DNA of 35,420 nt from NCBI GenBank assembly GCA_049977145.1, contig JBMFGW010000028.1:1-35420 (forward strand), in the 5' to 3' direction. This document shows positions 16,767-24,462 of this stretch, in pieces. The first letter of the stretch is position 1, and every line of letters begins with the position of its first letter. Source of the DNA: JAMDCX01 sp049977145. GTDB taxonomy: Bacteria; Planctomycetota; Phycisphaerae; WQYP01. The translations under genes were made by a program, and so were the position numbers. A model generated the notes under the pieces. The model did not search any database. It was not told the DNA's origin and saw only the letters and a program-made list of their open reading frames with translations.

Positions 16767-16795
16767 ACTATAACATTATCTATACGTCTTGGCAT
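16767..16795 (-). promoter_or_regulatory. Candidate purE promoter
   Basis: On the minus strand, ATGCCA (16795-16790) and TATAGT (16772-16767) are separated by 17 nt, matching four and five of six sigma-70 consensus bases. Start of transcription would give a leader of about 50 nt. Small palindromes, such as CACGGCTACCGTG at 16809-16821, lie just upstream. The remainder of the gap 16711-17113 shows no gene. Confidence 0.4.
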
Positions 16796-17113
16796 TGGTG
16801 TAACCCTTCACGGCTACCGTGATTAAGCCGGGGTTTAGCCTAGTAAATTTTATTTCCGTAAGAGAAAAACCTTAATAGTATTGCGTTTGAGGGGTGTTGG
16901 GTGTGTTTTTTCGACGGTAAAGTGTTCTCATGTAAATACTGCAAATATCCTTGATTTTCGCGGGGTCCGTTTTCAGTGCCGGGAAATCAACAATTGATAC
17001 AAGCCATTATTTTACAAGGAGTTACCGTATTTTCTCGCCACGGGCCATGCAAACCGGCAGGCCGCTGGCGGGCCACAACACCATGAGCTAATTCGAGAAA
17101 CTCATGTGGCATT

Positions 17114-18625
17114 TTATGCCCGCTGGGCGGCTTTCTGTGCGGCATCGCGAATGCCTTTAAGCATGCCTTGAAAAACCATGTTGTGCAGCGGTGCAACCGC
17201 ATACCAATACGCCAGCCCAGAAAGCCCGCGTGGCCGGAAGATGGCTCTCTGGGTGAGAATAGACCGAGGTGGTTCGTTGCTGACCGTGGGCTTCTGCAAT
17301 TCAATTTCAAATTCCAATACGGCTTGGCCAGGTAATTTCATTTCCGCCTGTAGACGCAGGTGGTGGGGCGGCGTTATGGCGGCTACGCGCCAGAAATCCA
17401 GGGCGTCCCCATAAGATAATTTCAGGGGATCACGCCGCGCTCGGCGTAAGCCCGGACCGCCGACCAGTTGGTCCATCCATCCGCGAATGCGCCATAGCCA
17501 ATCGGCTGCATAATAACCATGTCCGCCTCCAACTTTACAAATTGTATTAAAAACAATCATCGGTTCCGCCAAAATCTCTGTTTTCCGAATATCGGAGAAA
17601 ACGCGCCCGCCCGCCCATTCGGGATCGCCTGGCATAACGCCGGCATCACTCCATGCTGTTTCCACCTGTCCGCTTTGCAATTTGCCCAACGCTAATTCTA
17701 TCGCTTTTGCGGGACTTAAGCGATTACCGGGCATGAGTTCCGCTGCGCGTGAATCGCGGCAGACCACACGATTCTTCAACCCGTCAGCTAGTGGCCGGGC
17801 CACGTTAAAACTCAACGGCGTTATCAGATGAATCCACAATGAACTTAACCGAGGTGTCAACATCGGCACGGGAATAATAATCCGGCGCGGCAAGCCAAGC
17901 GCGGAAGCCATCATTTTGATAAGCTGGGAATAGGTCAGCACCTCGGGGCCACCGATGTCAAGCGTTGCACCGATAGTATCCGGGCACTTCAGGCACTGCA
18001 CCAGATAAAATAGCACATCACGAATGGCAATGGGCTGGCATTGCGTTTGAACCCATTTGGGTGTAATCATAATGGGCAGACGCTCGGTGAGGTATCGCAA
18101 AATTTCAAACGACGCCGAACCGGACCCGATAATCATCGCAGCGCGGAATACCGTTACGGGCACTTTTCCTTCGGCCAGGCAAGATTCCACTTCACGCCGT
18201 GATTTCAAATGCGTGCTTAAGTCCTGCCCCATTTCCCCCAGTCCGCCGAGATAAATAATTCGTTTGACGTCGGCATTTTTGGCGGCCTGTCCGAACATGC
18301 GGGCTAACTCCCTGTCGGCGGCGGCATAGCCTGCCCCCACTGCCACCATGGAATGAATCAGGTAATAGGCGACTTGGCAATTCCGCATTGCGATAGTTAA
18401 TTCATTAATGTCAAGCGGACTTTTAGCGGAGAGTTCCACGATTTCAACATTGGAATTTGTAGTCCAAGGCCGCGATGTGAGTTTCGAGGCCGAACGGACC
18501 AGGCATCGCACCACCCAACCAGCCTCTAGCAGTCGCGCACCGAGTCGGCCACCAACATAACCAGTGGCACCCGTTAAAAAGGCGCTGGGAGGGGATTGTT
18601 TCGGGGGCGTCAGCCGTATTGCCAT
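17114..18625 (-). CDS. SDR-family NAD(P)-binding protein with DUF2867 domain
   Basis: A 503-residue two-domain protein. The N-terminal half is an atypical short-chain dehydrogenase (NmrA/complex-I NDUFA9-like) with FLTGATGYVGGRLGARLL (16-33) as the dinucleotide loop. YLIHSM and RIIYLGGLGEMG follow, but the usual YxxxK pair is not obvious, so it may bind rather than reduce. The C-terminal part, from about residue 370, matches DUF2867: GGGHGYYAADWLWRIRGW, GGPGLRRARRDPLKLSYGDALDFWRV and a final FRPRGLSGLAYWYAVAPLH. Function is unknown. The ATG at 18625 is chosen because the fold starts 15 residues later and GGTGAT precedes it; a longer frame to 18730 adds unrelated sequence. It appears to stand alone. 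Confidence 0.85.
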   Translation of the reverse strand: MAIRLTPPKQSPPSAFLTGATGYVGGRLGARLLEAGWVVRCLVRSASKLTSRPWTTNSNVEIVELSAKSPLDINELTIAMRNCQVAYYLIHSMVAVGAGYAAADRELARMFGQAAKNADVKRIIYLGGLGEMGQDLSTHLKSRREVESCLAEGKVPVTVFRAAMIIGSGSASFEILRYLTERLPIMITPKWVQTQCQPIAIRDVLFYLVQCLKCPDTIGATLDIGGPEVLTYSQLIKMMASALGLPRRIIIPVPMLTPRLSSLWIHLITPLSFNVARPLADGLKNRVVCRDSRAAELMPGNRLSPAKAIELALGKLQSGQVETAWSDAGVMPGDPEWAGGRVFSDIRKTEILAEPMIVFNTICKVGGGHGYYAADWLWRIRGWMDQLVGGPGLRRARRDPLKLSYGDALDFWRVAAITPPHHLRLQAEMKLPGQAVLEFEIELQKPTVSNEPPRSILTQRAIFRPRGLSGLAYWYAVAPLHNMVFQGMLKGIRDAAQKAAQRA

Positions 18626-18894
18626 ACTAATATCACCGAATGTCAATGTGATCCTCGCATTATGGGGTACCGCGTTCATCCAGACCTTGAGCTGCTGGAG
18701 CGTGATAAAGCCGGTAAGGCGAAACCACAACGCCCGCAGTTAGTTCATGCTTCCTTTTTACATTATACTGTACGCGACTATTACCGAGCTATCTGACCCG
18801 ACATTGCTGGAGCCGCTTGCGGTGTTGTGATCGTGTCGGAATGCGCAGAAAGCGAACGGGGACGCGACTAGTTTCACCATGCCTGGCCTCCATG

Positions 18895-19145
18895 TCAGCC
18901 CTGCTTTGGTCGCCCTTCGTCGTGTATTGTATGTTCCAATCCTAATTCTTTCACAACCTTGTCCAACCTTGTCCATCCAAGGCGCCCCGCCATAAGGGCG
19001 GCTTCGATTTTCGCTTACGTTCAACTGGCTTAATTCCCGCTTCGTCAGGGCAGCGTTCACCGATGCGGTCCACTGCTTAAGCTCCGGCCAGCGGCCTGCC
19101 GGCCCTGCCGACATCATTCGCCTTAAGGCCCGCGTATGGTCATCT
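18895..19145 (-). pseudogene. C-terminal remnant of a REP-associated transposase, frameshifted
   Basis: The minus strand encodes the tail of a Y1 (IS200/REP-associated) transposase. WPELKQWTASVNAALTKREL, then SENRSRPYGGAPWMDKV, match the family's 'W..WVN.pqt..El...r.s..rg.PyG...W' ending. The frame then breaks. Skipping one copy of a perfect 10-bp tandem repeat (AACCTTGTCC at 18955-18964 and 18965-18974) restores VKELGLEHTIHDEGRPKQG and a stop at 18895-18897, the normal family C-terminus. The N-terminal catalytic part (HUH motif and Tyr) is absent; an in-frame stop lies near 19170. Such transposases mobilise or are linked to REP-type repeats, which fits the dispersed repeats in this window. 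Confidence 0.7.
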
Positions 19146-19176
19146 CCAACTCGGCGAAGCCGCCGCTATAATTCCA

Positions 19177-19202
19177 TATCGTTCACCCGTATCGTTCACC
19201 CG
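19177..19202. repeat. Perfect 13-bp tandem duplication
   Basis: TATCGTTCACCCG occurs at 19177-19189 and again at 19190-19202 with no gap. It lies between the transposase remnant and the insertion sequence. No function is apparent. Confidence 0.7.
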
Positions 19203-19231
19203 TTTGTCAATCATCCAAAACTCCGTTACTC

Positions 19232-19303
19232 CTTACCATTTGGTCAGAAACTGTCACAGGCCCGCACCGTGCGGGCCTGTGACAGTTTCTGCCAAGGGGT
19301 AAG
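19232..19303. repeat. 72-nt palindrome at the left IS end
   Basis: Positions 19245-19267 and 19269-19291 are perfect reverse complements (23 bp, one-base loop C19268). The pairing continues with minor mismatches to CTTACC (19232-19237) and GGTAAG (19298-19303). The right arm is the first ~31 nt of the insertion sequence; the left arm is an outward inverted copy of it. The two GGG tips are 9 nt apart. Confidence 0.9.
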
Positions 19304-19380
19304 TGTGTGTAGAATTGAAAGCAACTGGATCATACGGAAGTGGTTCAGGAGTGCCAACACCTATTCAAGGAGGAACAATC

Positions 19381-19752
19381 ATGGCAGCCACAAGCACCCG
19401 CCAAGAAGCTCTGGAGAGGATCAGCAAGGTTTTCCACGATGCGTTAGAGCGGATAATTCCGGCGGACGAGAACCAGCGATTAAAGGGGGAAACGTTTCGG
19501 GATTTTGAACTCCAGGCGCAGGAATTCAAGGCGGCGCTGATACCCACACTCTTGGAGGAGCGTGCGCGGTTGACGGATTCGGCGGAGGTGCTGGAGGCGG
19601 GGTGTTGTCCCCACTGTGGGTCACGGCAGACGCGTTGGGCGGCGGCCCCGGTTCAGAAGGAGATTCGCGGCCCGGACGGCGTGATTGTACTGACCAAGCA
19701 GTGTGGTCGTTGCCGGTCTTGTGGCCGGTCTTTTTCCCCCTCAGGATCGTGA
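19381..19752 (+). CDS. Transposase N-terminal frame (zinc-ribbon part)
   Basis: The first reading frame of the ISKra4-like transposase, 123 residues. AAGGAGG at 19367-19373 lies 7 nt before the ATG, the strongest ribosome site in the window. A helical N-terminus is followed by a zinc ribbon with Cys pairs in CCPHCG and CGRCRSCG, which probably binds the IS ends. The frame stops at 19750-19752, just after a T5C5 run. The following conserved residues (PQDRDW onward) lie in the +1 frame, so this product alone lacks the catalytic domain. Confidence 0.8.
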   Translation: MAATSTRQEALERISKVFHDALERIIPADENQRLKGETFRDFELQAQEFKAALIPTLLEERARLTDSAEVLEAGCCPHCGSRQTRWAAAPVQKEIRGPDGVIVLTKQCGRCRSCGRSFSPSGS

Positions 19753-20782
19753 TTGGAGTCTGCCGTCGGAGGTTCCGCTGACACCCTTGGCGGCCGAGCG
19801 GGTATCGCGTGAGGCGGCGGATCGGGTATTTGATGATGCGGCCCGCTCCTTGAACTTGGACTGGCAAACGCAGTTGGATGGCAAGCAGGTGCAGCGTTGG
19901 TCCGAGCGGATGGGGGACCGTCTGATTGCCGCGCGGGCCCAGGAAATACGCTTAGAGCAGCGTGGGGTGCATCCAGCAGGGCCACTTAATGCCCCGGAGT
20001 TGTTGGTGGTGGGCATGGATGGTGGGCGGGTGCATACGCGTGACAAGGACCCCAAAACCCAGCGCCGTTGGCGTGAAGATAAAGTGGCCAGTTTCACCAG
20101 TTATATACCCGGCGATGGCCAGGAACGAAAACCCCAGGCGCTGGTGACCACCTACACCGCCACGATGAAGGGGGTCAAGGGATTCGGGCCTATGGTCAAG
20201 CTGGAAGGGAATCGTCGCGGGATAGCCCGGGCCGCCGTGGTGCTGAATATAAGTGATGGCGGCAACTGGATTGATCCGTTAGCGACAGAATTGAAATTGG
20301 CGGATTGCCGCATTATCGATTATTACCATGCCGTGGAGCATGTTCATGCGTTGGCGGCGACAGTGCATGGCCAAGATACACCGCAATCCAGGACGCTGGC
20401 CGCGGAATTGGAAAGCCTGTTGTGGGAAGGCAAGGTCAACGAGCTGGTGAACCGGATGAAACAACATGAGACCGCCTTATCGGGCGAGAGGCCAAAGTCA
20501 ACCTTCCGCCGCGAACTGGGTTATTTTGAGAAACATCAGGAGCACATGCACTACGACATCTACCGGCGCAAGGGCTGGCCGATTGGGTCGGGTAATACAG
20601 AGGCGGGCGTGAAAACATTCAACAAGCGTGTCAAGGGCACGGAACAACGCTGGCGGCTGCCGGGCGCGGAGGCTATTGTCGCCTTACGCGCGGCGTGGAA
20701 AAGCCAGGATGGCCGCTGGGAGCGCCTCTGGGCCAACCGCCCAGCTTATGTTTTGGCCACCGCCACAAAAAAAGCTGCATAA
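19703..20782 (+). CDS. Transposase catalytic frame (ISKra4-like DDE)
   Basis: The second reading frame, +1 relative to the first and overlapping it by 50 nt; homology starts near 19738. It holds the DDE-type catalytic core: VVGMDGGRVHTRDKD (first Asp), CRIIDYYHAVEHVHAL (second Asp), and GWPIGSGNTEAGVKTFNKRV (Glu) followed by EQRWRLPGAEAIVALRAAW, all typical of ISKra4 transposases. No ribosome site precedes the nominal GTG 19703, so the active protein is probably made by frameshifting from the upstream frame at TCC CCC T, or the gene is inactivated by one base. The stop lies directly at the right inverted repeat. Confidence 0.8.
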   Translation: MVVAGLVAGLFPPQDRDWSLPSEVPLTPLAAERVSREAADRVFDDAARSLNLDWQTQLDGKQVQRWSERMGDRLIAARAQEIRLEQRGVHPAGPLNAPELLVVGMDGGRVHTRDKDPKTQRRWREDKVASFTSYIPGDGQERKPQALVTTYTATMKGVKGFGPMVKLEGNRRGIARAAVVLNISDGGNWIDPLATELKLADCRIIDYYHAVEHVHALAATVHGQDTPQSRTLAAELESLLWEGKVNELVNRMKQHETALSGERPKSTFRRELGYFEKHQEHMHYDIYRRKGWPIGSGNTEAGVKTFNKRVKGTEQRWRLPGAEAIVALRAAWKSQDGRWERLWANRPAYVLATATKKAA

Positions 20783-20822
20783 ACTGTCACAGGCCCCTGG
20801 CAGATGGCTGGCAGATTATACC

Positions 20823-20851
20823 TTGATAAGCCGCATATTTTATGGTATTAT
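20823..20851 (+). promoter_or_regulatory. Sigma-70-type promoter for the GT87 gene
   Basis: TTGATA (20823-20828) and TATTAT (20846-20851) with a 17-nt spacer, each matching five of six consensus bases. The start would lie near 20858, giving a leader of about 60 nt before the ATG at 20921. It is just outside the right end of the insertion sequence, so the gene keeps its own promoter. Confidence 0.65.
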
Positions 20852-20920
20852 TTAGAAAATGCTCCGGTTAAACTACGCCGGAAGAAGCTGACAAATGTAG
20901 AGTACAGATAGGGCAGGTGC

Positions 20921-22282
20921 ATGAAATATGTGGAGCAAACACAGACGGGGCGGCGTGTACAGATACTGTGGATGGGTATTATCGCCTGGAGTGTTGTTGG
21001 CATCACATCACTGGTGATCGCCATTCAGGCGTGGCATCGGCAGGTGAAAGATTTAGCGCTAGCTCATCCCTTGGACATCAACGATTTTAACCGCTGGCTG
21101 ACCATGTTGCCGCAGTTTCTGCATCAGCACGCCGCCATCACCGGCAATCTCTGGCCCATGCCGCCATTCACGTTTATTCTACTGGCCCCGTTTTCGTGGC
21201 TGCCATTCCCGGCGGCCCAGTTTGCGTGGGTACTCTGCAAGCCAATTATGGTGGCGATTATTTTTTATTCGGTTCTAGCCATGGTACGGTGCTGTGGCCG
21301 TAAAATTGATCCCCTGCCCATGGTGTTGATCCTGCTGGCGTGGATATGGCCTATCATTGGGGATATGCAGGAAGGGCAGATGAATCTTCTGATGCTCACA
21401 CCCTTGGCGGTGGGATTATTTCTGCTGCAGCGCGAACAAACTTGGAGTGATCTGGTCGGTGGGTTACTGCTGGGAATGGCGGTCGCCATTAAAGTTACTC
21501 CCATTATTTTTCTCATCTATTTACTCTGGCGGCGACGTTGGATACCGGTGCTGGCCATGCTGGGGGGAATCGTGTTCTGGCTGTTGGTGCCGCTAACACT
21601 GTTTTTCGGCGTCCATCAGGCCGTGCGCTGGAATCAGCAATACATTCACGCCATGATCAGCCCTTATCTGCTTAAAGATGCGGTTACTGTGCACGCCGGT
21701 GAATCCATGCCCAGCTTTTTGATCCGGCTACTTACGCATAGCGCGGCGTTTATCACGCATCATCATGGTGTCGCGAAAAAGTATTATGTTAATATTTTAA
21801 GTTTATCAGTGCCTCTGGCCGAGCGGATAATTCGAATGATTCTGCTGGCCATTGGAATCGTCGGTCTGCTGTGGATGCGCCGCCGACTGCCAACGTTCAA
21901 AAGTTGCCGGTACATTTTTGAAATTGGCGCGGTGGCGGCATTTCTGCTCTGGACGGAGGAATGGGCGTGGGTACCGCATTATGTCACCCTGATCTTCACG
22001 CTTATGGCGGCAGGGTTGATTGCCAGTGATCCTGCGGCCAGACCGGCGGTTCGCTTACGCATGAGGATTCTGCTGGCGATTTCCGCGGCGCTGATGGCCA
22101 TGACCTCCGACCTGATAAAAATCTTCGGCCCGCATGCCGACAATTATGGGCGCACATTTGATCCGGTGCTCTTCGCTGGAATTATCCTTGTGCTGGGCAT
22201 TATGACCGCCGCATATTCCTGGTCCGTGGCTACTGCGGAAGCCGGTACACTCTCTGATGTTATGGATCAGACCTCGCCATAG
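20921..22282 (+). CDS. GT87-family membrane glycosyltransferase (DUF2029)
   Basis: A 453-residue polytopic membrane protein of the GT-C superfamily, close to the polyprenyl-phosphate-mannose-dependent mannosyltransferases (GT87/DUF2029). About ten hydrophobic helices can be read. Diagnostic pieces are WPMPPFTFILLAPFSWLP, GDMQEGQMNLLMLTPLAVGL and GLLLGMAVAIKVTPIIFLIY, followed by the basic LLWRRRW loop. The early 'NDFNRWL' region is where the catalytic acidic residue of such enzymes usually lies (Asp near residue 52-55). It likely adds a sugar from a lipid-linked donor to an envelope glycan on the outer face of the membrane. The acceptor is unknown. It converges on thiC, 77 nt away. Confidence 0.8.
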   Translation: MKYVEQTQTGRRVQILWMGIIAWSVVGITSLVIAIQAWHRQVKDLALAHPLDINDFNRWLTMLPQFLHQHAAITGNLWPMPPFTFILLAPFSWLPFPAAQFAWVLCKPIMVAIIFYSVLAMVRCCGRKIDPLPMVLILLAWIWPIIGDMQEGQMNLLMLTPLAVGLFLLQREQTWSDLVGGLLLGMAVAIKVTPIIFLIYLLWRRRWIPVLAMLGGIVFWLLVPLTLFFGVHQAVRWNQQYIHAMISPYLLKDAVTVHAGESMPSFLIRLLTHSAAFITHHHGVAKKYYVNILSLSVPLAERIIRMILLAIGIVGLLWMRRRLPTFKSCRYIFEIGAVAAFLLWTEEWAWVPHYVTLIFTLMAAGLIASDPAARPAVRLRMRILLAISAALMAMTSDLIKIFGPHADNYGRTFDPVLFAGIILVLGIMTAAYSWSVATAEAGTLSDVMDQTSP

Positions 22283-22359
22283 TGGAATAAACTCCTGCTG
22301 TTGGCCGTCAATAATACCACGACCATAAGATGCAAACGGACACACCCAATCCCGCTGCC

Positions 22360-24081
22360 TTACAACTTTTTATCACCCTGTCCCACACCTTGGGCTTGCA
22401 GGGTATTGAGTTGAACCAATTTAGCTTCTTCGGGATCGGCCACATTGTCGCTGTGGCATGCGGCTTTCCGGCCTTTGTGCGCCAAGGCATGAATCTGTTC
22501 TTGCGTTAATACACCGCGCTGCGCGAGCAATTCCGCGCCTGCCGCCGAAACCCCGTCCGACGGTTCCGACTTTTTCACGGGTTCAAACTTCGGGTCCTTG
22601 CCGCTGGCAAATGCCTGAATTTCCTTGCTGATGCGCATGGAGCACCAATCGTGACCGCACATGGCGCAAAAATCTGTGTCCACTTCCAAATCTTCGTCAT
22701 GCAGGGCGCGGGCGGTTTCACCGTCAAACGCCAATTCAAACATCTTCGGCCAATTCAATGCCGCCCGAGCTTTGGACATATCATCATCCCACTGTCGCGC
22801 GCCGGTGATGCCACGCGCAATATCGCCCGCGTGCGCAGCGATCTTATAGGCTATGCAGCCGGCCTTCACATCCTGCGCCTTGGGCAGGCCTACATGTTCC
22901 TTCGGCGTAACATAACACAGCATCGCCGCACCCGCCCGGGCCGCTTCCGTGGCCCCAATCGCACTGGTGATATGGTCGTACCCGGGAAATACATCGGTGG
23001 TCAGCGGTCCAAGCACATAAAATGGAGCATCATCACATATCCGTTGCTGCAGTTGCATATTCATGGCGATCTGATCCATCGGCACATGCCCCGGACCTTC
23101 AACCATCACCTGTACACCGGCGGCGCGGGCGCGGTACACCAGTTCGCCGAGTGTTTGTAATTCCGCCAATTGCGCCGCATCCGTCGCATCCGCGCAACAG
23201 CCTGGCCGCAGCCCGTCGCCCAGCGAGTAGGTGACATCATATTTCCGCATGATTGCGGAAATTTCATCGAAAAGTTCATACATCGGATTCTGTTTGTTAT
23301 GCACGATCATCCATTTGGCCAGCAGGCTGCCGCCGCGGCTGACAATGCCGGTCAGTCGATTTCTTACCAGCGGCAAATGCTCCTTAAGCACCCCGGCATG
23401 AATGGTGAAGTAATCCACACCCTGTTGCGCCTGGCGTTCAATTTCCTTGAGAATAATGTCATACGACAATTCTTCAATCTTCCGCCCGATAATCATGGAA
23501 TAAATTGGTACCGTCCCGATCGGAATGGTGCTGTGATCTATAATCGCCTGGCGGCACTCTATCAAATTGCCGCCGGTGGACAAATCCATCAGCGTATCGG
23601 CGCCAAACTTTTGTGACCATTGCAGCTTTTCCACTTCCTCGGCGGTATTGCTGGAAACTGGCGAGGCACCGATGTTGGCGTTTACTTTGGTCGTTACCAT
23701 TCGGCCAATGGCCATGGGATCCAATCGTTTGGGTGCCCGCAGCCCCTTCCACGCGTCAGGGTCATTAATGACTTTGATTCTTTGCGCTACCGTCTGATTT
23801 ACCCACAATTGAGCCGCCGTTCCCTGCGCGCCGGGATGCCCGGTCGGTGCGGAAAGATCATATTGAATCTCCATTGCGGCAGTAGCCTCCGCCTGGCCGC
23901 CCGCGCCTTGTAAATGGCGAATATTGGCGGGGATCACCAATCGTCCGCGTGCCACTTCCTGCCGGATAAATTCCGCCGTTTGTCCCTCGCGTTGTGCTAC
24001 GCGAATCATCTGCGGAGTTATAATTCCCGCACTCGCAAATTCGTATTGCGTAACCAAATTTCCGGTTCCCGGTATGAGCAT
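22360..24081 (-). CDS. thiC: Phosphomethylpyrimidine synthase ThiC
   Basis: The radical SAM enzyme that rearranges aminoimidazole ribotide to hydroxymethylpyrimidine phosphate for thiamine synthesis. At 573 residues it is full length. Motifs include KVNANIGASPVSS, MDLSTGG, GTVPIYS, DYFTIHAGV, SRGGSLLAKWM, SLGDGLRPGC, VMVEGPGHVPMDQIA and YVLGPLTTDVFPGYDH. The C-terminal iron-sulfur site CxxCxxxxC is CAMCGHDWC (about 472-480). The ATG at 24081 is preferred because AGGAG stands 8 nt before it; a frame open to 24129 would run through the terminator hairpin. Expression is governed by the TPP riboswitch upstream. No other thi gene is in the window. Confidence 0.96.
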   Translation of the reverse strand: MLIPGTGNLVTQYEFASAGIITPQMIRVAQREGQTAEFIRQEVARGRLVIPANIRHLQGAGGQAEATAAMEIQYDLSAPTGHPGAQGTAAQLWVNQTVAQRIKVINDPDAWKGLRAPKRLDPMAIGRMVTTKVNANIGASPVSSNTAEEVEKLQWSQKFGADTLMDLSTGGNLIECRQAIIDHSTIPIGTVPIYSMIIGRKIEELSYDIILKEIERQAQQGVDYFTIHAGVLKEHLPLVRNRLTGIVSRGGSLLAKWMIVHNKQNPMYELFDEISAIMRKYDVTYSLGDGLRPGCCADATDAAQLAELQTLGELVYRARAAGVQVMVEGPGHVPMDQIAMNMQLQQRICDDAPFYVLGPLTTDVFPGYDHITSAIGATEAARAGAAMLCYVTPKEHVGLPKAQDVKAGCIAYKIAAHAGDIARGITGARQWDDDMSKARAALNWPKMFELAFDGETARALHDEDLEVDTDFCAMCGHDWCSMRISKEIQAFASGKDPKFEPVKKSEPSDGVSAAGAELLAQRGVLTQEQIHALAHKGRKAACHSDNVADPEEAKLVQLNTLQAQGVGQGDKKL

Positions 24082-24095
24082 ATTGTACACTCCTG

Positions 24096-24118
24096 AAAAA
24101 ATAACCGCTGTGGCGGCT
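24096..24118 (-). terminator. Riboswitch-controlled intrinsic terminator before thiC
   Basis: On the minus strand AGCCGC (24118-24113), loop CACA, then GCGGTT (24108-24103) form a stem, followed by a run of T at 24101-24096. It sits between the riboswitch and the thiC ribosome site (24094-24090). This is the expected expression platform: TPP binding would favour the terminator. Confidence 0.7.
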
Positions 24119-24166
24119 AATCCAAACAACCTGATCGTTCAAAACGATGGGAAAACGTGGCAGTTC

Positions 24167-24256
24167 TTGCTCGCGCTCCCTACGCCGGTACAACCCGGGT
24201 CAGGTTCCAAGGGTTTATTCTCAGTTCCGATTCATCAGAACACCCCTGGCGAACAA
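24167..24256 (-). promoter_or_regulatory. TPP riboswitch (THI element)
   Basis: On the minus strand the consensus blocks occur in order: AGGGGTG (24248-24242), CTGAGA (24224-24219), ACCCTTGGAACCTGA ending near 24200, and GCGTAGGGA (24185-24177). The closing stem pairs TTGTTCGC (24256-24249) with GCGAGCAA (24174-24167), with one G-U pair. It senses thiamine pyrophosphate and represses thiC; a terminator hairpin lies 50 nt downstream. Confidence 0.93.
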
Positions 24257-24262
24257 GTAAAC

Positions 24263-24290
24263 ATTATATCATATTATCAAACTGGCGCAA
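24263..24290 (-). promoter_or_regulatory. thiC promoter
   Basis: On the minus strand a perfect TATAAT (24268-24263) lies 16 nt after TTGCGC (24290-24285). Transcription would start near 24256, exactly at the first pairing base of the riboswitch, which supports the assignment. Confidence 0.7.
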
Positions 24291-24293
24291 ACT

Positions 24294-24323
24294 GCGACAC
24301 GATCAGCCGCGACACGATCAGCC
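24294..24323. repeat. Perfect 15-bp tandem duplication
   Basis: GCGACACGATCAGCC occurs at 24294-24308 and again at 24309-24323 without a gap. It adjoins the thiC promoter on one side and the dispersed repeat on the other. Confidence 0.75.
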
Positions 24324-24459
24324 GCCGCAGCCAGTGTGCGTGCAAGAGCAGACCGAGCCGGGATCGTATGGGAGCGGTACCGCCGTGAACGGATACAACG
24401 CGGAAAATCAGAGTTCTGGATGGGCGTTTTTAACACGCAAAGGCCCAAGTCGCGCTGTA
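24324..24459. repeat. Dispersed repeat, fullest copy
   Basis: A ~136-nt segment whose left half (24324-24396) matches 11342-11411 and whose right half (24400-24459) matches 167-225, each at about 80% identity. It lies between the thiC promoter and the stop of xseA. The GAGCCG..GGGAGCGGTAC core is REP-like. The right half ends directly before xseA and could shape its 3' end. Confidence 0.55.
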
Positions 24460-24462
24460 ACG

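Larger units (their letters stand above)
18626..19380. other. Mobile-element scar region without an intact gene
   Basis: This 755-nt stretch between the SDR gene and the IS transposase holds a frameshifted transposase tail, a 13-bp tandem repeat and the left end of an insertion sequence. Nothing else coding is recognisable. Confidence 0.5.
19273..20796 (+). mobile_element. ISKra4-like insertion sequence
   Basis: A ~1.52-kb element bounded by 16-bp perfect terminal inverted repeats: GGGCCTGTGACAGTTT at 19273-19288 and its reverse complement at 20781-20796. GGG tips and the transposase type fit the ISKra4 family. It carries a two-frame transposase that fills almost the whole length. No target duplication is visible: the 9 nt at 19264-19272 do not match the bases after 20796. 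Instead, the left side has an outward inverted copy of the IS end, and the right side has CTGGCAGAT twice (20797-20805, 20808-20816). It sits between a transposase remnant and a glycosyltransferase gene. Confidence 0.85.

Noticed and set aside
19245..19291. Intrinsic terminator upstream of the transposase
   Set aside because: The stem is perfect but has a one-base loop and no T-run; it is better explained as an inverted duplication of the IS end.
23170..23616. 148-codon frame opposite thiC
   Set aside because: It is entirely antisense to the strongly conserved ThiC core, has no start signal and no family resemblance.
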